From Bdellovibrionales bacterium GWA2_49_15 (GTDB lineage Bacteria > Bdellovibrionota > Bacteriovoracia > Bacteriovoracales > Bacteriovoracaceae): a stretch of 64,000 nt of DNA. Below the pieces are notes generated by a model. The model searched no databases and was not told the origin of the DNA. It worked only from the letters and a program-made list of their open reading frames with translations. Shown piece after piece: positions 17,775 through 27,197 of the stretch. Where the stretch lies: contig MEPP01000021.1 of the NCBI GenBank assembly GCA_001769855.1, positions 248,001-312,000 on the forward strand, in the 5' to 3' direction. How positions within the stretch are numbered: the first letter of the stretch is position 1; every line of letters starts with the position of its first letter. The position numbers were made by a program, and so were the translations under genes.

Positions 17775-19235
17775 ATGACAGTTCCAGGCGGCGCTTTGTC
17801 TGTTCATGACTTGGCCTTACGAAAAAATAAAATAAAAAAAATATTCATGTACCGCATTTGCGGAACGGGCATGGGTGCGACCGCTTGTCTCCTCAAAGAA
17901 AAGGGATATCACATCGAAGGATGTGATCAACGTTTTTATCCTCCCATGGGAGACTATCTCAAGAAGACCGGCATTCCCTTGCACGATCTGAGTCAACTGA
18001 CCACCGATGCGCAAATTCAGGCGTTACTCTCGCAGTTCGATATGGTGGTTGTGGGTAATGTTATCCCGAAGGGCGGGGTCGATGCTTTGCGGATTGAAAA
18101 ATCAGGCGTGCCCTACTGTTCATTTCCCGCCGCACTTGGTGGCCTGATTCTGGGAGATGTGAATGTGGTAGGCATTGCCGGGACTCACGGCAAAACCACA
18201 TCGACTTATCTTTTAGAACAAATATTCATGAAGATCGGAATGCACCCCGGACATTTCATCGGTGGAGTGATTGATGAGCTGGCTCCGGCCGCAATGGGCG
18301 ATGGGCGCTTTTTCTTTATTGAGTCCGACGAGTATGACAGTGCCTACTTTGAGAAATACTCAAAATTTCGCAGCTACTCCATCGATAACCTGATCCTGAC
18401 ATCTCTGGAATTCGATCACGGGGATATCTTTAACAACGTGGAAGAAATTAAAGAGCAGTTCCGCCTGGCCATGCCGGAAATTAAAAAGACCATTGTGGCC
18501 TGTGCGGACTATCCTGCGATCTTAGAGCTGGCGCAAGAATGTGGCGGGAAAGATTCCTGGATTTTTTATGGAGATAATAAGGAGTGTGGGCCCTATATTG
18601 AACAGTTAACGCCCGAAGGCTCGCGCTTTCGTCTAAAATTCAAAGGACGCGATTATACTTTTAATACCAATCTGGTGGGCCGTCACAATGTCCTCAACTT
18701 GGCAGCAGGCCTGCTTTATGCCCTGGCTGAAGGGATTTCGGGTGAAGTCCTCAGTCATGCGATTTCAGATTTGAAAATGGTGAAGCGTCGTCAAGAGGTG
18801 CGGGGAGTTTATCGATCATCACTGGTCATTGATGATTTCGCCCATCACCCACGGGCCGTGGAATATACAATTGAGAGTATCAAGCTGCAGTTTCCTCAGA
18901 AAAAAATCTGGGTTGTTCTCGATCCCGCCTCGGCAACGGCCAGGAGCGATGTTTTTCAAAAAGAATTTGTGAACTCTCTCATGAATAGTGATGGAGTTAT
19001 CCTTGCTAAGCCCGAGCGGGCCAGTACGGTCAAAGGACGTGGCAATCTCGATTGCGAGCAGCTGGTCAGTGATCTCAATAAACGCGGTAAGGAGTCCCAT
19101 CTGGCCAAGAATGCCAGCGAGATCTTGCAACAGCTTAATAGGTTGGCCAACCCTTCAACACTCTTTCTTGTTCTTTCTAACACCACCTGCCTGGGCCTGT
19201 GGGAATCCGACTTTATCCGGTCATTAGAAAGATAG
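17775..19235 (+). CDS. mpl: UDP-MurNAc : L-Ala-gamma-D-Glu-meso-DAP ligase, Mpl
   Basis: Mpl re-attaches recycled tripeptide to UDP-MurNAc, bypassing MurC-MurE. The protein begins with a Rossmann-like segment (MYRICGTGMGATACLLKEKG), has the Mur-ligase P-loop GIAGTHGKTTST near residue 137, and the Mpl hallmark FIESDEYDSAYFEKYSKF, then the C-terminal ligase domain with DDFAHHPRAV. The ATG at 17775 is chosen because GTGGAG ends six bases before it; the in-frame GTG at 17763 is part of that site. The N-terminus has a short extension before the Rossmann strand. With the adjacent SxxK hydrolase it forms a probable peptidoglycan-recycling unit. MurC is the closest alternative, but the EYDSAYFEKYSKF motif favours Mpl. 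Confidence 0.93.
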   Translation: MTVPGGALSVHDLALRKNKIKKIFMYRICGTGMGATACLLKEKGYHIEGCDQRFYPPMGDYLKKTGIPLHDLSQLTTDAQIQALLSQFDMVVVGNVIPKGGVDALRIEKSGVPYCSFPAALGGLILGDVNVVGIAGTHGKTTSTYLLEQIFMKIGMHPGHFIGGVIDELAPAAMGDGRFFFIESDEYDSAYFEKYSKFRSYSIDNLILTSLEFDHGDIFNNVEEIKEQFRLAMPEIKKTIVACADYPAILELAQECGGKDSWIFYGDNKECGPYIEQLTPEGSRFRLKFKGRDYTFNTNLVGRHNVLNLAAGLLYALAEGISGEVLSHAISDLKMVKRRQEVRGVYRSSLVIDDFAHHPRAVEYTIESIKLQFPQKKIWVVLDPASATARSDVFQKEFVNSLMNSDGVILAKPERASTVKGRGNLDCEQLVSDLNKRGKESHLAKNASEILQQLNRLANPSTLFLVLSNTTCLGLWESDFIRSLER

Positions 19236-19239
19236 AGAT

Positions 19240-20931
19240 ATGTGGACTGTTTGGTTTCTTCTATCCTCAATATTATTTTCATTGTCTGCCCGGGCGTCCG
19301 AGAGCAAAGATTTCGGTGCCCAAATCTCCCCCAGTACCTTGCATCAGTATCGGGAAATAAGCAGGCAGTATGTGCGAGAACTTTGCTCCTCTGGAACGGA
19401 AAATACTTATTATAAAAGACTGGCTGCCTTTAACGGGGACGGCAGTTTTATACCGCTCCTGCCTGATGGTTCGCTCGATTCGGACACGATTATTCAACAT
19501 GTCCCTCTGATTGAGGAGAAAATCACCTGGATCGAGAAGAATCTGGTTTTATTAGATGGGAATCATGACTTTCAAGAGATCAATTCCCAGATAGACGTGA
19601 TTGAGAAAAAGGTCGACCTGGCCCTTGACCTTAAAAAAGATTTTTTTGAGAGCACAGATGTCGTTTCCAAGGGCGAACTACAGCAAAAATCTTCAATCCT
19701 GATCAAGGAAATTCAGGCACTTTTTGAGGCCGTGCTGCATGATGCTCCCTTTTTAAAACCCTTTAAGTATCCGGTCAATCATCTCAGAATGCGGGGAGAA
19801 TATGATCGTTTCAAATTTAGAGAAGACGTTCTTGGAAATCGCTTTTCCAATAGAATTTTCTTTGCTCGGCGTATTTTGGAAGATGGAGCACCTACGCATA
19901 ATCAATCAAAAAGCGATATTTTTTTTCGTACACTCGTCAATACGTTGCATTTTAATTTAGCGCATGAGCAAATTTTTTTAGAAGAGAATAATCGCTATGA
20001 TTTGTCCTCTTTCATCACGATTACCCGAAATATTCTTGCTCGCGGGCATGCTGAAAGTCGCCTTCGTTTAAGCGATTGGAGAAATCGAGAATTAAGAAAA
20101 CTCAATTACTATCGGTTGATTTTGCGCAACCTTATTTATCAGGAGGGAGGGCAACCCATAACCGTGGCAGAATATATTGCCCAGAAACTTAAAGCGCGTG
20201 ACGAGCTGAAAAAGTTTGTGATGGAAAAATATGTCAATGTCTATCAGTTCTGGAGCAAGCACGCGGAAATTTATCAGGCACTCTTTGCCATGGAGACGAT
20301 TCTTTTTAATGAAGTTGGAACCATGGATGGTCCAAATTCTCTCGAACGTCGCGATGTGCTACGGGTCGTAAAGAAGCGACATGGTATTAGCTTTTATGCC
20401 AATTTGAGTGAAAGAGAACCACTCTTTTTGACTCTGATACAACAGAAAGCTTCTCATCTGGCCAAGAATACCTGGATCAATCTTTTGCTCAAAGAAGGCG
20501 AGTTTTCCTTTACCTACTATTATATGCATGGGGCCCCAAAGATCTTTTGTCCGGATGGCTCTGGTTCAGGTGAAAGATTGCGAAAAGAGAATCTGGACTT
20601 ATCACTCAGCATTCTCAAAGAGACCGATAGCTACGAGGGGGTGCGCTATTTTTCAAGGGCTTCCATGGTCGGTCGTATCAATATGGCCTCATTATGGGAC
20701 GATTTTGTCCCTTTACCGGAGGGGGCCGGCGGATTAATTCCTCATTGGAAAGCATTGTGGAAGGTCTATCAGGCTGGGCAGTATCGATTTTATTACTATT
20801 TTTTTGATTCTCAGGGGCAAACCTTCAAGGTTGTTGAAATCAATGAAAAGACCTACGTGGTGCCTTTTACCGGCGAAGGTGTTTACTACTACCGTGATCC
20901 CAATTTATTCCGTTTTTTTGCCACCCGCTAA
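19240..20931 (+). CDS. Secreted hypothetical protein, 563 aa
   Basis: The first 19 residues (MWTVWFLLSSILFSLSARA) form a signal peptide with a plausible cleavage after ARA, so the protein should be periplasmic or outer. The mature part is mostly helical and charged, with a coiled-coil-like stretch around residues 85-150 (repeated LEEKI, IEKK, LALDLKKD) and an aromatic-rich C-terminus (YRFYYYFFDSQGQ, GVYYYRDPNLFRFF). I recognise no enzymatic motif; two cysteines (CSS near the N-terminus and FCPDG near residue 438) might pair. It begins four bases after mpl and is probably cotranscribed, so a cell-wall or envelope role is possible. It ends just before the metK promoter. Confidence 0.8.
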   Translation: MWTVWFLLSSILFSLSARASESKDFGAQISPSTLHQYREISRQYVRELCSSGTENTYYKRLAAFNGDGSFIPLLPDGSLDSDTIIQHVPLIEEKITWIEKNLVLLDGNHDFQEINSQIDVIEKKVDLALDLKKDFFESTDVVSKGELQQKSSILIKEIQALFEAVLHDAPFLKPFKYPVNHLRMRGEYDRFKFREDVLGNRFSNRIFFARRILEDGAPTHNQSKSDIFFRTLVNTLHFNLAHEQIFLEENNRYDLSSFITITRNILARGHAESRLRLSDWRNRELRKLNYYRLILRNLIYQEGGQPITVAEYIAQKLKARDELKKFVMEKYVNVYQFWSKHAEIYQALFAMETILFNEVGTMDGPNSLERRDVLRVVKKRHGISFYANLSEREPLFLTLIQQKASHLAKNTWINLLLKEGEFSFTYYYMHGAPKIFCPDGSGSGERLRKENLDLSLSILKETDSYEGVRYFSRASMVGRINMASLWDDFVPLPEGAGGLIPHWKALWKVYQAGQYRFYYYFFDSQGQTFKVVEINEKTYVVPFTGEGVYYYRDPNLFRFFATR

Positions 20932-20934
20932 GTG

Positions 20935-20963
20935 TTGCTTGACCTATCGCCATAGTGTATAAA
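20935..20963 (+). promoter_or_regulatory. Sigma-70-type promoter of metK
   Basis: TTGCTT (20935-20940) and TATAAA (20958-20963) are separated by exactly 17 bases, and the metK ATG with its GAGGAG site lies about 40 bases downstream. The -35 box begins right after the stop codon of the preceding gene. The leader is too short for a SAM riboswitch and none of its conserved elements is seen, so metK is probably driven by this plain promoter. Confidence 0.7.
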
Positions 20964-21001
20964 CTTTCAGGCATTTTTGTTCATTCATTGAGGAGATAGT
21001 C

Positions 21002-22150
21002 ATGTTAAAAGATTACGTATTTACTTCTGAGTCTGTTACCGAAGGCCATCCTGATAAAATGGCTGATCAGATTAGTGACGCTGTTTTAGACTCAATGCTT
21101 GCCCAGGACCAATACTCACGAGTGGCCTGTGAAACTCTGATCACAACAGGTTTAGTCGTCGTGGCCGGTGAAATTACCACCAAGGCCCAGGTCGATCTCC
21201 AGCAGATCGTGCGAAATAAGATTCGTCAAATTGGATATGATCATAGCGATAAGGGTTTCGACGCCGGAACTTGCGGTGTCATGGTGACCTTGGATAGACA
21301 ATCACCCGACATTGCAATGGGTGTTGATGAGAAAGGGAACAAAGAGCAAGGGGCCGGTGATCAGGGTCTCATGTTCGGATATGCTAATAACGAGACACAG
21401 AGTTATATGCCTCTCACCATTGATCTCGCCCATCGTTTGGCGTTGCGCTTGAGTGAAGTGCGGAAAAATGGAACCTGCAAAGATTTTCGTGCGGATGGCA
21501 AGACCCAGGTATCTGCCCAGTATGTTAATGGAAAGGTAAAGCGTCTCGAAGCCGTGGTTGTTTCAACCCAGCACGCAGCCAATATGACCTTGAAACAAAT
21601 TGAAGAAGCAATTCGTGAAGAGGTTATTAAAAAAGTCATTCCCGCTGAATTGCTCGATAACAAGACCAAGTTCTTCATTAACCCAACTGGTAAATTTGTA
21701 ACCGGTGGACCGATGGGAGACTGCGGACTCACCGGACGAAAAATTATTGTCGATACTTATGGTGGTCATGGGGCCCATGGTGGTGGAGCATTCTCCGGTA
21801 AAGACCCGTCAAAAGTGGATCGTTCAGCTGCCTATGCTGCTCGCCATATTGCCAAACATATTGTGGCCGCAGGACTGGCTGAGCGTGCTCTCGTTCAGGT
21901 CGCCTATGCCATTGGCGTGGCCCAACCAATGTCCCTCCTGGTGGATACCTCAGGGACGGAAAAAGTTGATTTGACCAAGCTCACTGAAGTTGTGAACAAG
22001 CTGTTTGATATGCGGCCAAAGGCCATTATTGAACGACTGGACCTGTTGCGCCCTATCTATGCCGATACTGCTGCTTACGGACATTTTGGGCGAACACAAT
22101 TTCCATGGGAACGTCTTGATAAGCTTGATGAATTGAAATCCCATTTTTAA
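21002..22150 (+). CDS. metK: S-adenosylmethionine synthetase
   Basis: Makes S-adenosylmethionine from methionine and ATP. The 382-residue protein has the N-terminal [24 protein letters not shown] with the catalytic His of GHPDK, the signature [12 protein letters not shown], and the glycine-rich [21 protein letters not shown], in the usual three-domain layout. GAGGAG precedes the ATG by seven bases, and a 17-spaced promoter lies just upstream. A small two-helix membrane protein gene follows after seven bases, which would be cotranscribed. Confidence 0.98.
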   Translation: MLKDYVFTSESVTEGHPDKMADQISDAVLDSMLAQDQYSRVACETLITTGLVVVAGEITTKAQVDLQQIVRNKIRQIGYDHSDKGFDAGTCGVMVTLDRQSPDIAMGVDEKGNKEQGAGDQGLMFGYANNETQSYMPLTIDLAHRLALRLSEVRKNGTCKDFRADGKTQVSAQYVNGKVKRLEAVVVSTQHAANMTLKQIEEAIREEVIKKVIPAELLDNKTKFFINPTGKFVTGGPMGDCGLTGRKIIVDTYGGHGAHGGGAFSGKDPSKVDRSAAYAARHIAKHIVAAGLAERALVQVAYAIGVAQPMSLLVDTSGTEKVDLTKLTEVVNKLFDMRPKAIIERLDLLRPIYADTAAYGHFGRTQFPWERLDKLDELKSHF

Positions 22151-22157
22151 GCAATAA

Positions 22158-22379
22158 ATGGACATTCTTGTTTTCATTTTGCGATATACGCCTTTTTGGG
22201 CCATCCCAATGATGCTGATCTGTGCCCAGTTTGCGTACATCTTTTGGCTGAAATCAATTCGACCTGTGGCCTACGCCATGACCTCTATGGGGTTGTTCTG
22301 CCTATTGCTCGTAGTCTTCTACTATTGGGTGGGAGGGCCAGAAAAAGTAGGGCCCTTCATTCAGAAGCTTTTGCATTAG
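22158..22379 (+). CDS. Small two-helix membrane protein, 73 aa
   Basis: Two hydrophobic segments are clear (residues 3-28, WAIPMMLICAQFAYIFWL, and 38-60, AMTSMGLFCLLLVVFYYWVGG) with a short basic link (KSIRPV) between them, so an inner-membrane hairpin with a short C-terminal tail (PEKVGPFIQKLLH) is expected. It starts seven bases after metK without an obvious ribosome site, suggesting translational coupling. I do not recognise a family. Codon use and the hydrophobic pattern support a real gene; the small size keeps confidence moderate. Confidence 0.6.
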   Translation: MDILVFILRYTPFWAIPMMLICAQFAYIFWLKSIRPVAYAMTSMGLFCLLLVVFYYWVGGPEKVGPFIQKLLH

Positions 22380-22526
22380 GGCCACGAGAGGATAGAACTC
22401 ATTGATATTACAATGTGACGGGGAATGCTTGGGCCAGTGTCTGAAAATTGACACGAATGGCGGTATTGTTCTAGGATTATTTCTAGGGTCTGTTTTCAAG
22501 TCAGAAACCCTTGAGCACACACACAC

Positions 22527-24197
22527 ATGAGAGATGTTGATTTTTTGAAGGATTCTTACAAGCGCGGAGACGAGGGTCAGTCGCCCGATGCGCTTGGCAA
22601 ATCCATGGCCACACCTTCGATTGTCATTGTAGAGGATGACAAACTTTTAGGACCATCTGTCGTACGCTTTCTAAAGTCTCGCTTTCAGATTCCTATTGTA
22701 CTTTTCACCACCCCAGAGTCATTTTTGGAGCAGAAGGAATTTTACGGGCCAACGGGTATGCCCTTCGTCTTGCTTACGGATATGACCTTCGATCCCGGTG
22801 GACTTGATGGGCTCATGCTCATTGATATTTTAAAAGATCGTGGCGCGCGTTTTTCATCCGTTGTGATGACGGGGTTTGGAACTATCGAAACCGCCATTGC
22901 CGCCACCAAGAAAGGGGTCTTTCACTATTTGACCAAGCCATTTGATCTCAACGTCTTAGATAGATTGCTGGAAGATGCATTGACCACCAGCCTGACGTAC
23001 ACGGGGATCGAATTGCAGAGCTTTCGTTGCATGGGGCATGCCCATGATTCGATGAATTCTGAGTCTCGGCCCCTATCATCGAAAATGCGTCGATTAAAAT
23101 TGGAATTGCCGGAGAGTGCCGATTTGTTTTGTGGCATGGTCGGACGTTCCCAGAAAATGAAAGAAATTTTTGAGCGGGTAAAAAAAGTAGCCAGTTCCGA
23201 TTCCACGGTTTTAATTTCCGGTCCATCCGGAACGGGTAAGGAACTTATCGCCAATGCTCTTCATCAGTTATCAAGCAGGACCAAAAATAAACTGGTTTCA
23301 GTCAATTGTGGCGCTATTCCGGGTGAGCTGCTCGAGAGTGAATTATTTGGGCACATTCGCGGCTCTTTTACCGGGGCCATCTCTGATCGGATGGGACGTT
23401 TCGAAACCGCCAATACCGGGACTTTATTTTTAGATGAAATTGGCGATATGCCGTTGTTACTCCAGGTGAAGCTATTGCGCGCTATTCAGGGCCGTACGAT
23501 TGAACCAGTGGGGAGCAATCGTACTATCCCTATTGATGTGCGGATTATTACCGCCACCCATCGCAATCTCGAGGAAAGGGTGGAAAAGGGCGATTTTCGC
23601 GAAGATCTCTACTATCGTTTGAATGTCATCCCAATCAGAATCCCCTCATTGGCCGAGAGACGAGAGGATATTCCACTCTTGGTTGCTTATTTCTTAAAAA
23701 AATATGTCAGCGCCGACGGTCGAAATGCCATTGATTTTGAAGACAAGGCCCTTGAGGCGTTAATGCTCTATGATTGGCCCGGCAATGTCCGAGAGTTGGA
23801 AAATCTCATTGAACGCTTGGTGATTTTGAAAGGGGGCAATAAGGTAAAGTTGGCAGATCTCCCTCTGAAAATGGTGGAAGGGCAGTCCGTTCCAGGGCTT
23901 TACGAACATTGCGTGACTCTTCCTGACGAGGGAATAGACTTGAAGCAGGCACTGGCCGATATTGAAGACTCCTTAATAGTGCAGGCGCTTGAGCGAACCG
24001 GCGGAAACAAGAACCAGGCCTCGAAGCTTCTGCGTGTAAATAGAACTACGCTAATAGAGAAGCTCAAGAAGAAGGGCATGATGGATGATGTCGCTCAGAT
24101 CGCCGCTCCCGGCCCCAATCAATCGGATCTCAGTACCCTTGTCCGGTGCCAAAATGTCACTTCGGAATTCCCTGTAAATTCTTCAGAAGGTTTATAA
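22527..24197 (+). CDS. NtrC-family sigma-54 activator (response regulator), probable flagellar regulator
   Basis: A three-domain bacterial enhancer-binding protein. The receiver domain has E/D acids in VIVEDDKLL, phospho-acceptor D85 (LLTDMTFDPGGLDG) and K in YLTKPFD. A linker of about 50 residues follows. The AAA+ domain has Walker A SGPSGTGKEL, the sigma-54 contact loop as GSFTGA (a natural variant of GAFTGA), Walker B LFLDEIGDM, R-finger FREDLYYRLNVIPIR and DWPGNVREL. The C-terminus is a Fis-type helix-turn-helix (GGNKNQASKLLRVNRTTLIEKLKKK) followed by about 40 extra residues. The ATG at 22527 lies at the end of a CACACACACACA run and has no ribosome site; an ATG at 22605 would start just before the receiver. 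Position suggests control of the flagellar genes. Confidence 0.93.
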   Translation: MRDVDFLKDSYKRGDEGQSPDALGKSMATPSIVIVEDDKLLGPSVVRFLKSRFQIPIVLFTTPESFLEQKEFYGPTGMPFVLLTDMTFDPGGLDGLMLIDILKDRGARFSSVVMTGFGTIETAIAATKKGVFHYLTKPFDLNVLDRLLEDALTTSLTYTGIELQSFRCMGHAHDSMNSESRPLSSKMRRLKLELPESADLFCGMVGRSQKMKEIFERVKKVASSDSTVLISGPSGTGKELIANALHQLSSRTKNKLVSVNCGAIPGELLESELFGHIRGSFTGAISDRMGRFETANTGTLFLDEIGDMPLLLQVKLLRAIQGRTIEPVGSNRTIPIDVRIITATHRNLEERVEKGDFREDLYYRLNVIPIRIPSLAERREDIPLLVAYFLKKYVSADGRNAIDFEDKALEALMLYDWPGNVRELENLIERLVILKGGNKVKLADLPLKMVEGQSVPGLYEHCVTLPDEGIDLKQALADIEDSLIVQALERTGGNKNQASKLLRVNRTTLIEKLKKKGMMDDVAQIAAPGPNQSDLSTLVRCQNVTSEFPVNSSEGL

Positions 24198-24219
24198 CCT
24201 CCGACTGATCATCTCAGTG

Positions 24220-24339
24220 ATTAACACGTTAATAGATTAAATGCTTGAAAGTGAGTCCGGTTTCGGCGCTTGCGAAAGGTCGACAGTCTTACACTGTCAA
24301 TATTTCCCTAGGAAAATTCTCCCCCCAGCAAAATTTTCC
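24220..24339. promoter_or_regulatory. Cluster of three inverted repeats between activator and flagellar region
   Basis: The gap 24198-24433 holds three symmetrical elements: ATTAAC-2-GTTAAT at 24220-24233, GACAGT-5-ACTGTC at 24282-24298, and GGAAAATT-13-AATTTTCC at 24311-24339, the last followed by TTTTAAAAAA. The third could act as a weak terminator of the activator gene or as an operator; the first two look like dimer-binding sites. I found no GG-N10-GC sigma-54 promoter at the right spacing here. Function is inferred from symmetry only. Confidence 0.45.
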
Positions 24340-24433
24340 TTTTAAAAAATCCACCAACGGTTAGAATGGGAAATAGAGCGTGGCCTGTGCGTCCTTTTTG
24401 CCGGGCCCTTTCTCGTGGAACAGGAAGTTTCAT

Positions 24434-27169
24434 TTGAAGATATTAGGATTATTGACATTGCCTTTACGTCACCCTTTTTGGTTATTTATAATCCTTGCGC
24501 TAATCTTCGGCGATTCCAAGTTTGGTTACGCTCAGACTTTGGTTCAGGAGAATTTCAAGACTCATTTGCGGTGGTCTGTTATGGCCCCCAAAGACCTGCT
24601 TCTCATTGAAGGACACCCTGAACAGCTGGTGCTGCGCTCACTGGATTTTACCTTTCTGGAAAAGGTTGCGGAGCAGTTGAGCAAAATAGATCTTCAGAAA
24701 AAGTATTTTAAAACTGTCAATTTCACCAAAGAAGTTACGGAAGGCAAAAAACCTGAAATTACTATTTCCCTGGCCAGTGCCCAGGTCGAGATCTTCAACT
24801 TCTATAAGGATGCCGATAATAAGTACATTATTGATTTTTGGATCGATGAGGGAACACCGAGTAAGGTCGAAGTTCCGGTGTTGAGCAATAGTGGTTCTGA
24901 CCGGACGGAAAAGGTTGTCCGGCCCGTTAAGATTGCCGCAAAGACCAACCCCGAACCTGCTCGTACTCCCTCACCTGTCGCGGTTCAGCCTGAGGCCGCA
25001 CTGCAGTCTTCCAAAGCCGAGGAAAAACCATACCGAGATTTTCGCTATGGGGCCGCGTTTTTTTGGGATTATAGCGCCCTCGCTCCGAAATTTGATTCTG
25101 GTATAAATTTGGATCGCAAGGGGCCGGAGCATTTCTTTCCAATTAAGGATCGCCTTTTTGAAAAGGATGAAAAAGAAGCTCACATGCAGCTGACGATTAA
25201 CCTCTTTCGAAAAAATAAGTACGGACTGATGTTTAAGTCCATCACACTCTACGAGCAAAAATACGGGGAAGATTCCAACCTGCTGATGAACGAATATCTC
25301 AAGGCCAACGCCATTATCAAGGAAGGTATTCGAAAAGGAGATTTAGGGCCCGTGCGTATGGCCTTACAAACCCTGGATGCTCTTTCGGAAAGAACAAAAG
25401 ATTACAATATGGCCCGGGGAATTTTGAAGTATCAGCTGGCCTATCACATAGAGAAAAAGGACTACGTCCAGGCATTAAACAAGGCCAAAAGACTCTATGT
25501 GAAGAGCAAAGAAAATTTTGATTATGAGGAATCCAGCTCGGCCGGTGAGGGTATCCTGCACTGCTTGGCCCAATTGGGACAGATTGATCAGTTGGAAGAT
25601 TTCCTAGGTGAAAAAACGGTTGAGAAACTCTTGCCAGGACAAATTCGCTTGGCCTATTTGATCTTTACAGAGCTTAAGCTTGGACATACCGAAAACGTGG
25701 TTCGCGCCTTTGAAAAACAAAAGGCATCTTTGGTGAAGCCTATTCATCCCACGATCCTTCTCAACGTCGCGGAATCCTATTTCCGGCGCGCCCAGTATGA
25801 AGAAGCGATTCCATTATATGATGTGTTTATTTCCGATTATTCCCAGTATACCGAAGCCGCTCGCGCCAGGGTCCGCCTGGGTCTGGTCTATGAAATCACC
25901 GACCGTGAACCAACACTGACTTTAGCTCTCTACAAAAATGCCATTGATCGCTCTCAAGATGCCATGGTTCGCTATGAGGCCCAAATTCGCTACGCCGCTC
26001 TTCGCAACTTAAGAAAAATCAAAATAGCTCCCTCGGATAAGGAAGCGCGAGTGTTTTTAGAGAGCCCCGTCAGCTCAGATGCCCTGATCGATTTCAATAC
26101 TAAAAAGTTGCTTTGGTTGGTTCGCCTGCGATCCCTCATCGTCGACCATGAATTTAAAAAGGCGTTATCCTATCTGGCTGCGATTCCCTTGGCCGGGATG
26201 GGGGCACGTGATGCAAAAGTCTTCGAGGAAGATGGGGCGGAGATAATTGTGGGAATGCTCTTTGAGGCCTACAAAAATGCCGATTACCCTATGGTCATCA
26301 AAACCTGGGAACTCTACAAGGATAAGTACATCAGAAAAGTCGCCTTTGATCCGGAAACTAATTTTCTCGCCGCTCAAAGTTACTTGATGATGGGATTAAC
26401 TGAGGGGACGCAGGCAATCTATGACGATTTGGCCAAGCTAAAAGAGGCGCCAGAGAAGAGTTACCCTTACTGGGTTGAACGTTCAAGTGTTAAAACGGTC
26501 AATGAGTATCTTCTCGAGCTGAAAATCTCAATGTTGCTGAAAAATAAAGATTGGAAACAATTGGCAGAGGAAATCGAGAAATTGGCCCAGGCTTCGGGGC
26601 AGAATAATAAGAAGGTCCTTATGTATCGCGGTCTTGAGTCGTATGCCAGAAAGGACTATTCCGCGGCCATTAAGTGGCTGGAGCGTTTTTTTCTTGAGAA
26701 GAATCCAAGTGACATTCGCGGAGTAACTGAAGCCGCAGACCTCATGAAGATCTATACTGATTCGATCTATGAGTCGGGTGATTTAACCAAGTTTAGGAGT
26801 GTCGCAAAGGCCCTCCTAAATGACACCAAGATGTTCGGGACAAGTGACTTTTATGTGGAGAGTGTGAAGCAGAGAATTCACTATCTTTTAATTGAGTCGA
26901 TTGCATCCCAGCGAAATTCCGACAATTCTGGTGAGGTAGATAAGCAAATCATGGCCGAAATTGGCCAGTTTCAGGAGAGCTTTAAAAAGTCTAGTTACAA
27001 GGGAAGGCTTGATTATTTGATGGCACTTTCCTTGCTAGGAGGCAATAGGGTAGATGAGGGTAGGGCCATTTTAAATGGGCTCCTTCAGGATGAAAGTGTC
27101 TCAGAGTATATAAAGGAGATGGCCCGCTCAGAACTATCGTTGCTTAAGATTAAGGAGAAAACGATCTAA
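24434..27169 (+). CDS. Large exported repeat (TPR-like) protein at the head of the flagellar region
   Basis: About 911 residues. A TTG at 24434 is chosen: AGGAAG lies six bases upstream, and starting there gives a clean signal peptide (MKILGLLTLPLRHPFW... ending FGYA-Q). An in-frame GTG at 24380 adds 18 residues. Residues 30-130 form a separate N-terminal part, residues about 145-185 are a Pro/Ala/Glu linker, and the rest is helical with TPR-like units (ESYFRRAQYEEAIPLYDVFI; RARVRLGLVYEITDREPTLALYK-like; GLESYARKDYSAAIKWLERFF). TPR scaffolds of this kind assemble protein complexes in the periplasm. Its place between two regulators and flgB suggests a flagellar or motility-envelope role. I cannot name the family more exactly. 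Confidence 0.85.
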   Translation: MKILGLLTLPLRHPFWLFIILALIFGDSKFGYAQTLVQENFKTHLRWSVMAPKDLLLIEGHPEQLVLRSLDFTFLEKVAEQLSKIDLQKKYFKTVNFTKEVTEGKKPEITISLASAQVEIFNFYKDADNKYIIDFWIDEGTPSKVEVPVLSNSGSDRTEKVVRPVKIAAKTNPEPARTPSPVAVQPEAALQSSKAEEKPYRDFRYGAAFFWDYSALAPKFDSGINLDRKGPEHFFPIKDRLFEKDEKEAHMQLTINLFRKNKYGLMFKSITLYEQKYGEDSNLLMNEYLKANAIIKEGIRKGDLGPVRMALQTLDALSERTKDYNMARGILKYQLAYHIEKKDYVQALNKAKRLYVKSKENFDYEESSSAGEGILHCLAQLGQIDQLEDFLGEKTVEKLLPGQIRLAYLIFTELKLGHTENVVRAFEKQKASLVKPIHPTILLNVAESYFRRAQYEEAIPLYDVFISDYSQYTEAARARVRLGLVYEITDREPTLTLALYKNAIDRSQDAMVRYEAQIRYAALRNLRKIKIAPSDKEARVFLESPVSSDALIDFNTKKLLWLVRLRSLIVDHEFKKALSYLAAIPLAGMGARDAKVFEEDGAEIIVGMLFEAYKNADYPMVIKTWELYKDKYIRKVAFDPETNFLAAQSYLMMGLTEGTQAIYDDLAKLKEAPEKSYPYWVERSSVKTVNEYLLELKISMLLKNKDWKQLAEEIEKLAQASGQNNKKVLMYRGLESYARKDYSAAIKWLERFFLEKNPSDIRGVTEAADLMKIYTDSIYESGDLTKFRSVAKALLNDTKMFGTSDFYVESVKQRIHYLLIESIASQRNSDNSGEVDKQIMAEIGQFQESFKKSSYKGRLDYLMALSLLGGNRVDEGRAILNGLLQDESVSEYIKEMARSELSLLKIKEKTI

Positions 27170-27197
27170 ATTCATCTTCCAGGATTGGAGGATGCAA

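Noticed and set aside
20964-21001. SAM riboswitch before metK
   Set aside because: The leader is under 40 bases and has none of the conserved stems.
22513-22526. CA dinucleotide run before the NtrC-type gene as a phase-variable switch
   Set aside because: Only about six repeats, lying before the presumed start; too short to support phase variation, and an internal ATG could be used instead.
24250-24275. Sigma-54 promoter resembling GG-N-GC before the TPR-like gene
   Set aside because: The best GG and GC pair here is 11 bases apart instead of 10 and the flanking bases do not fit.
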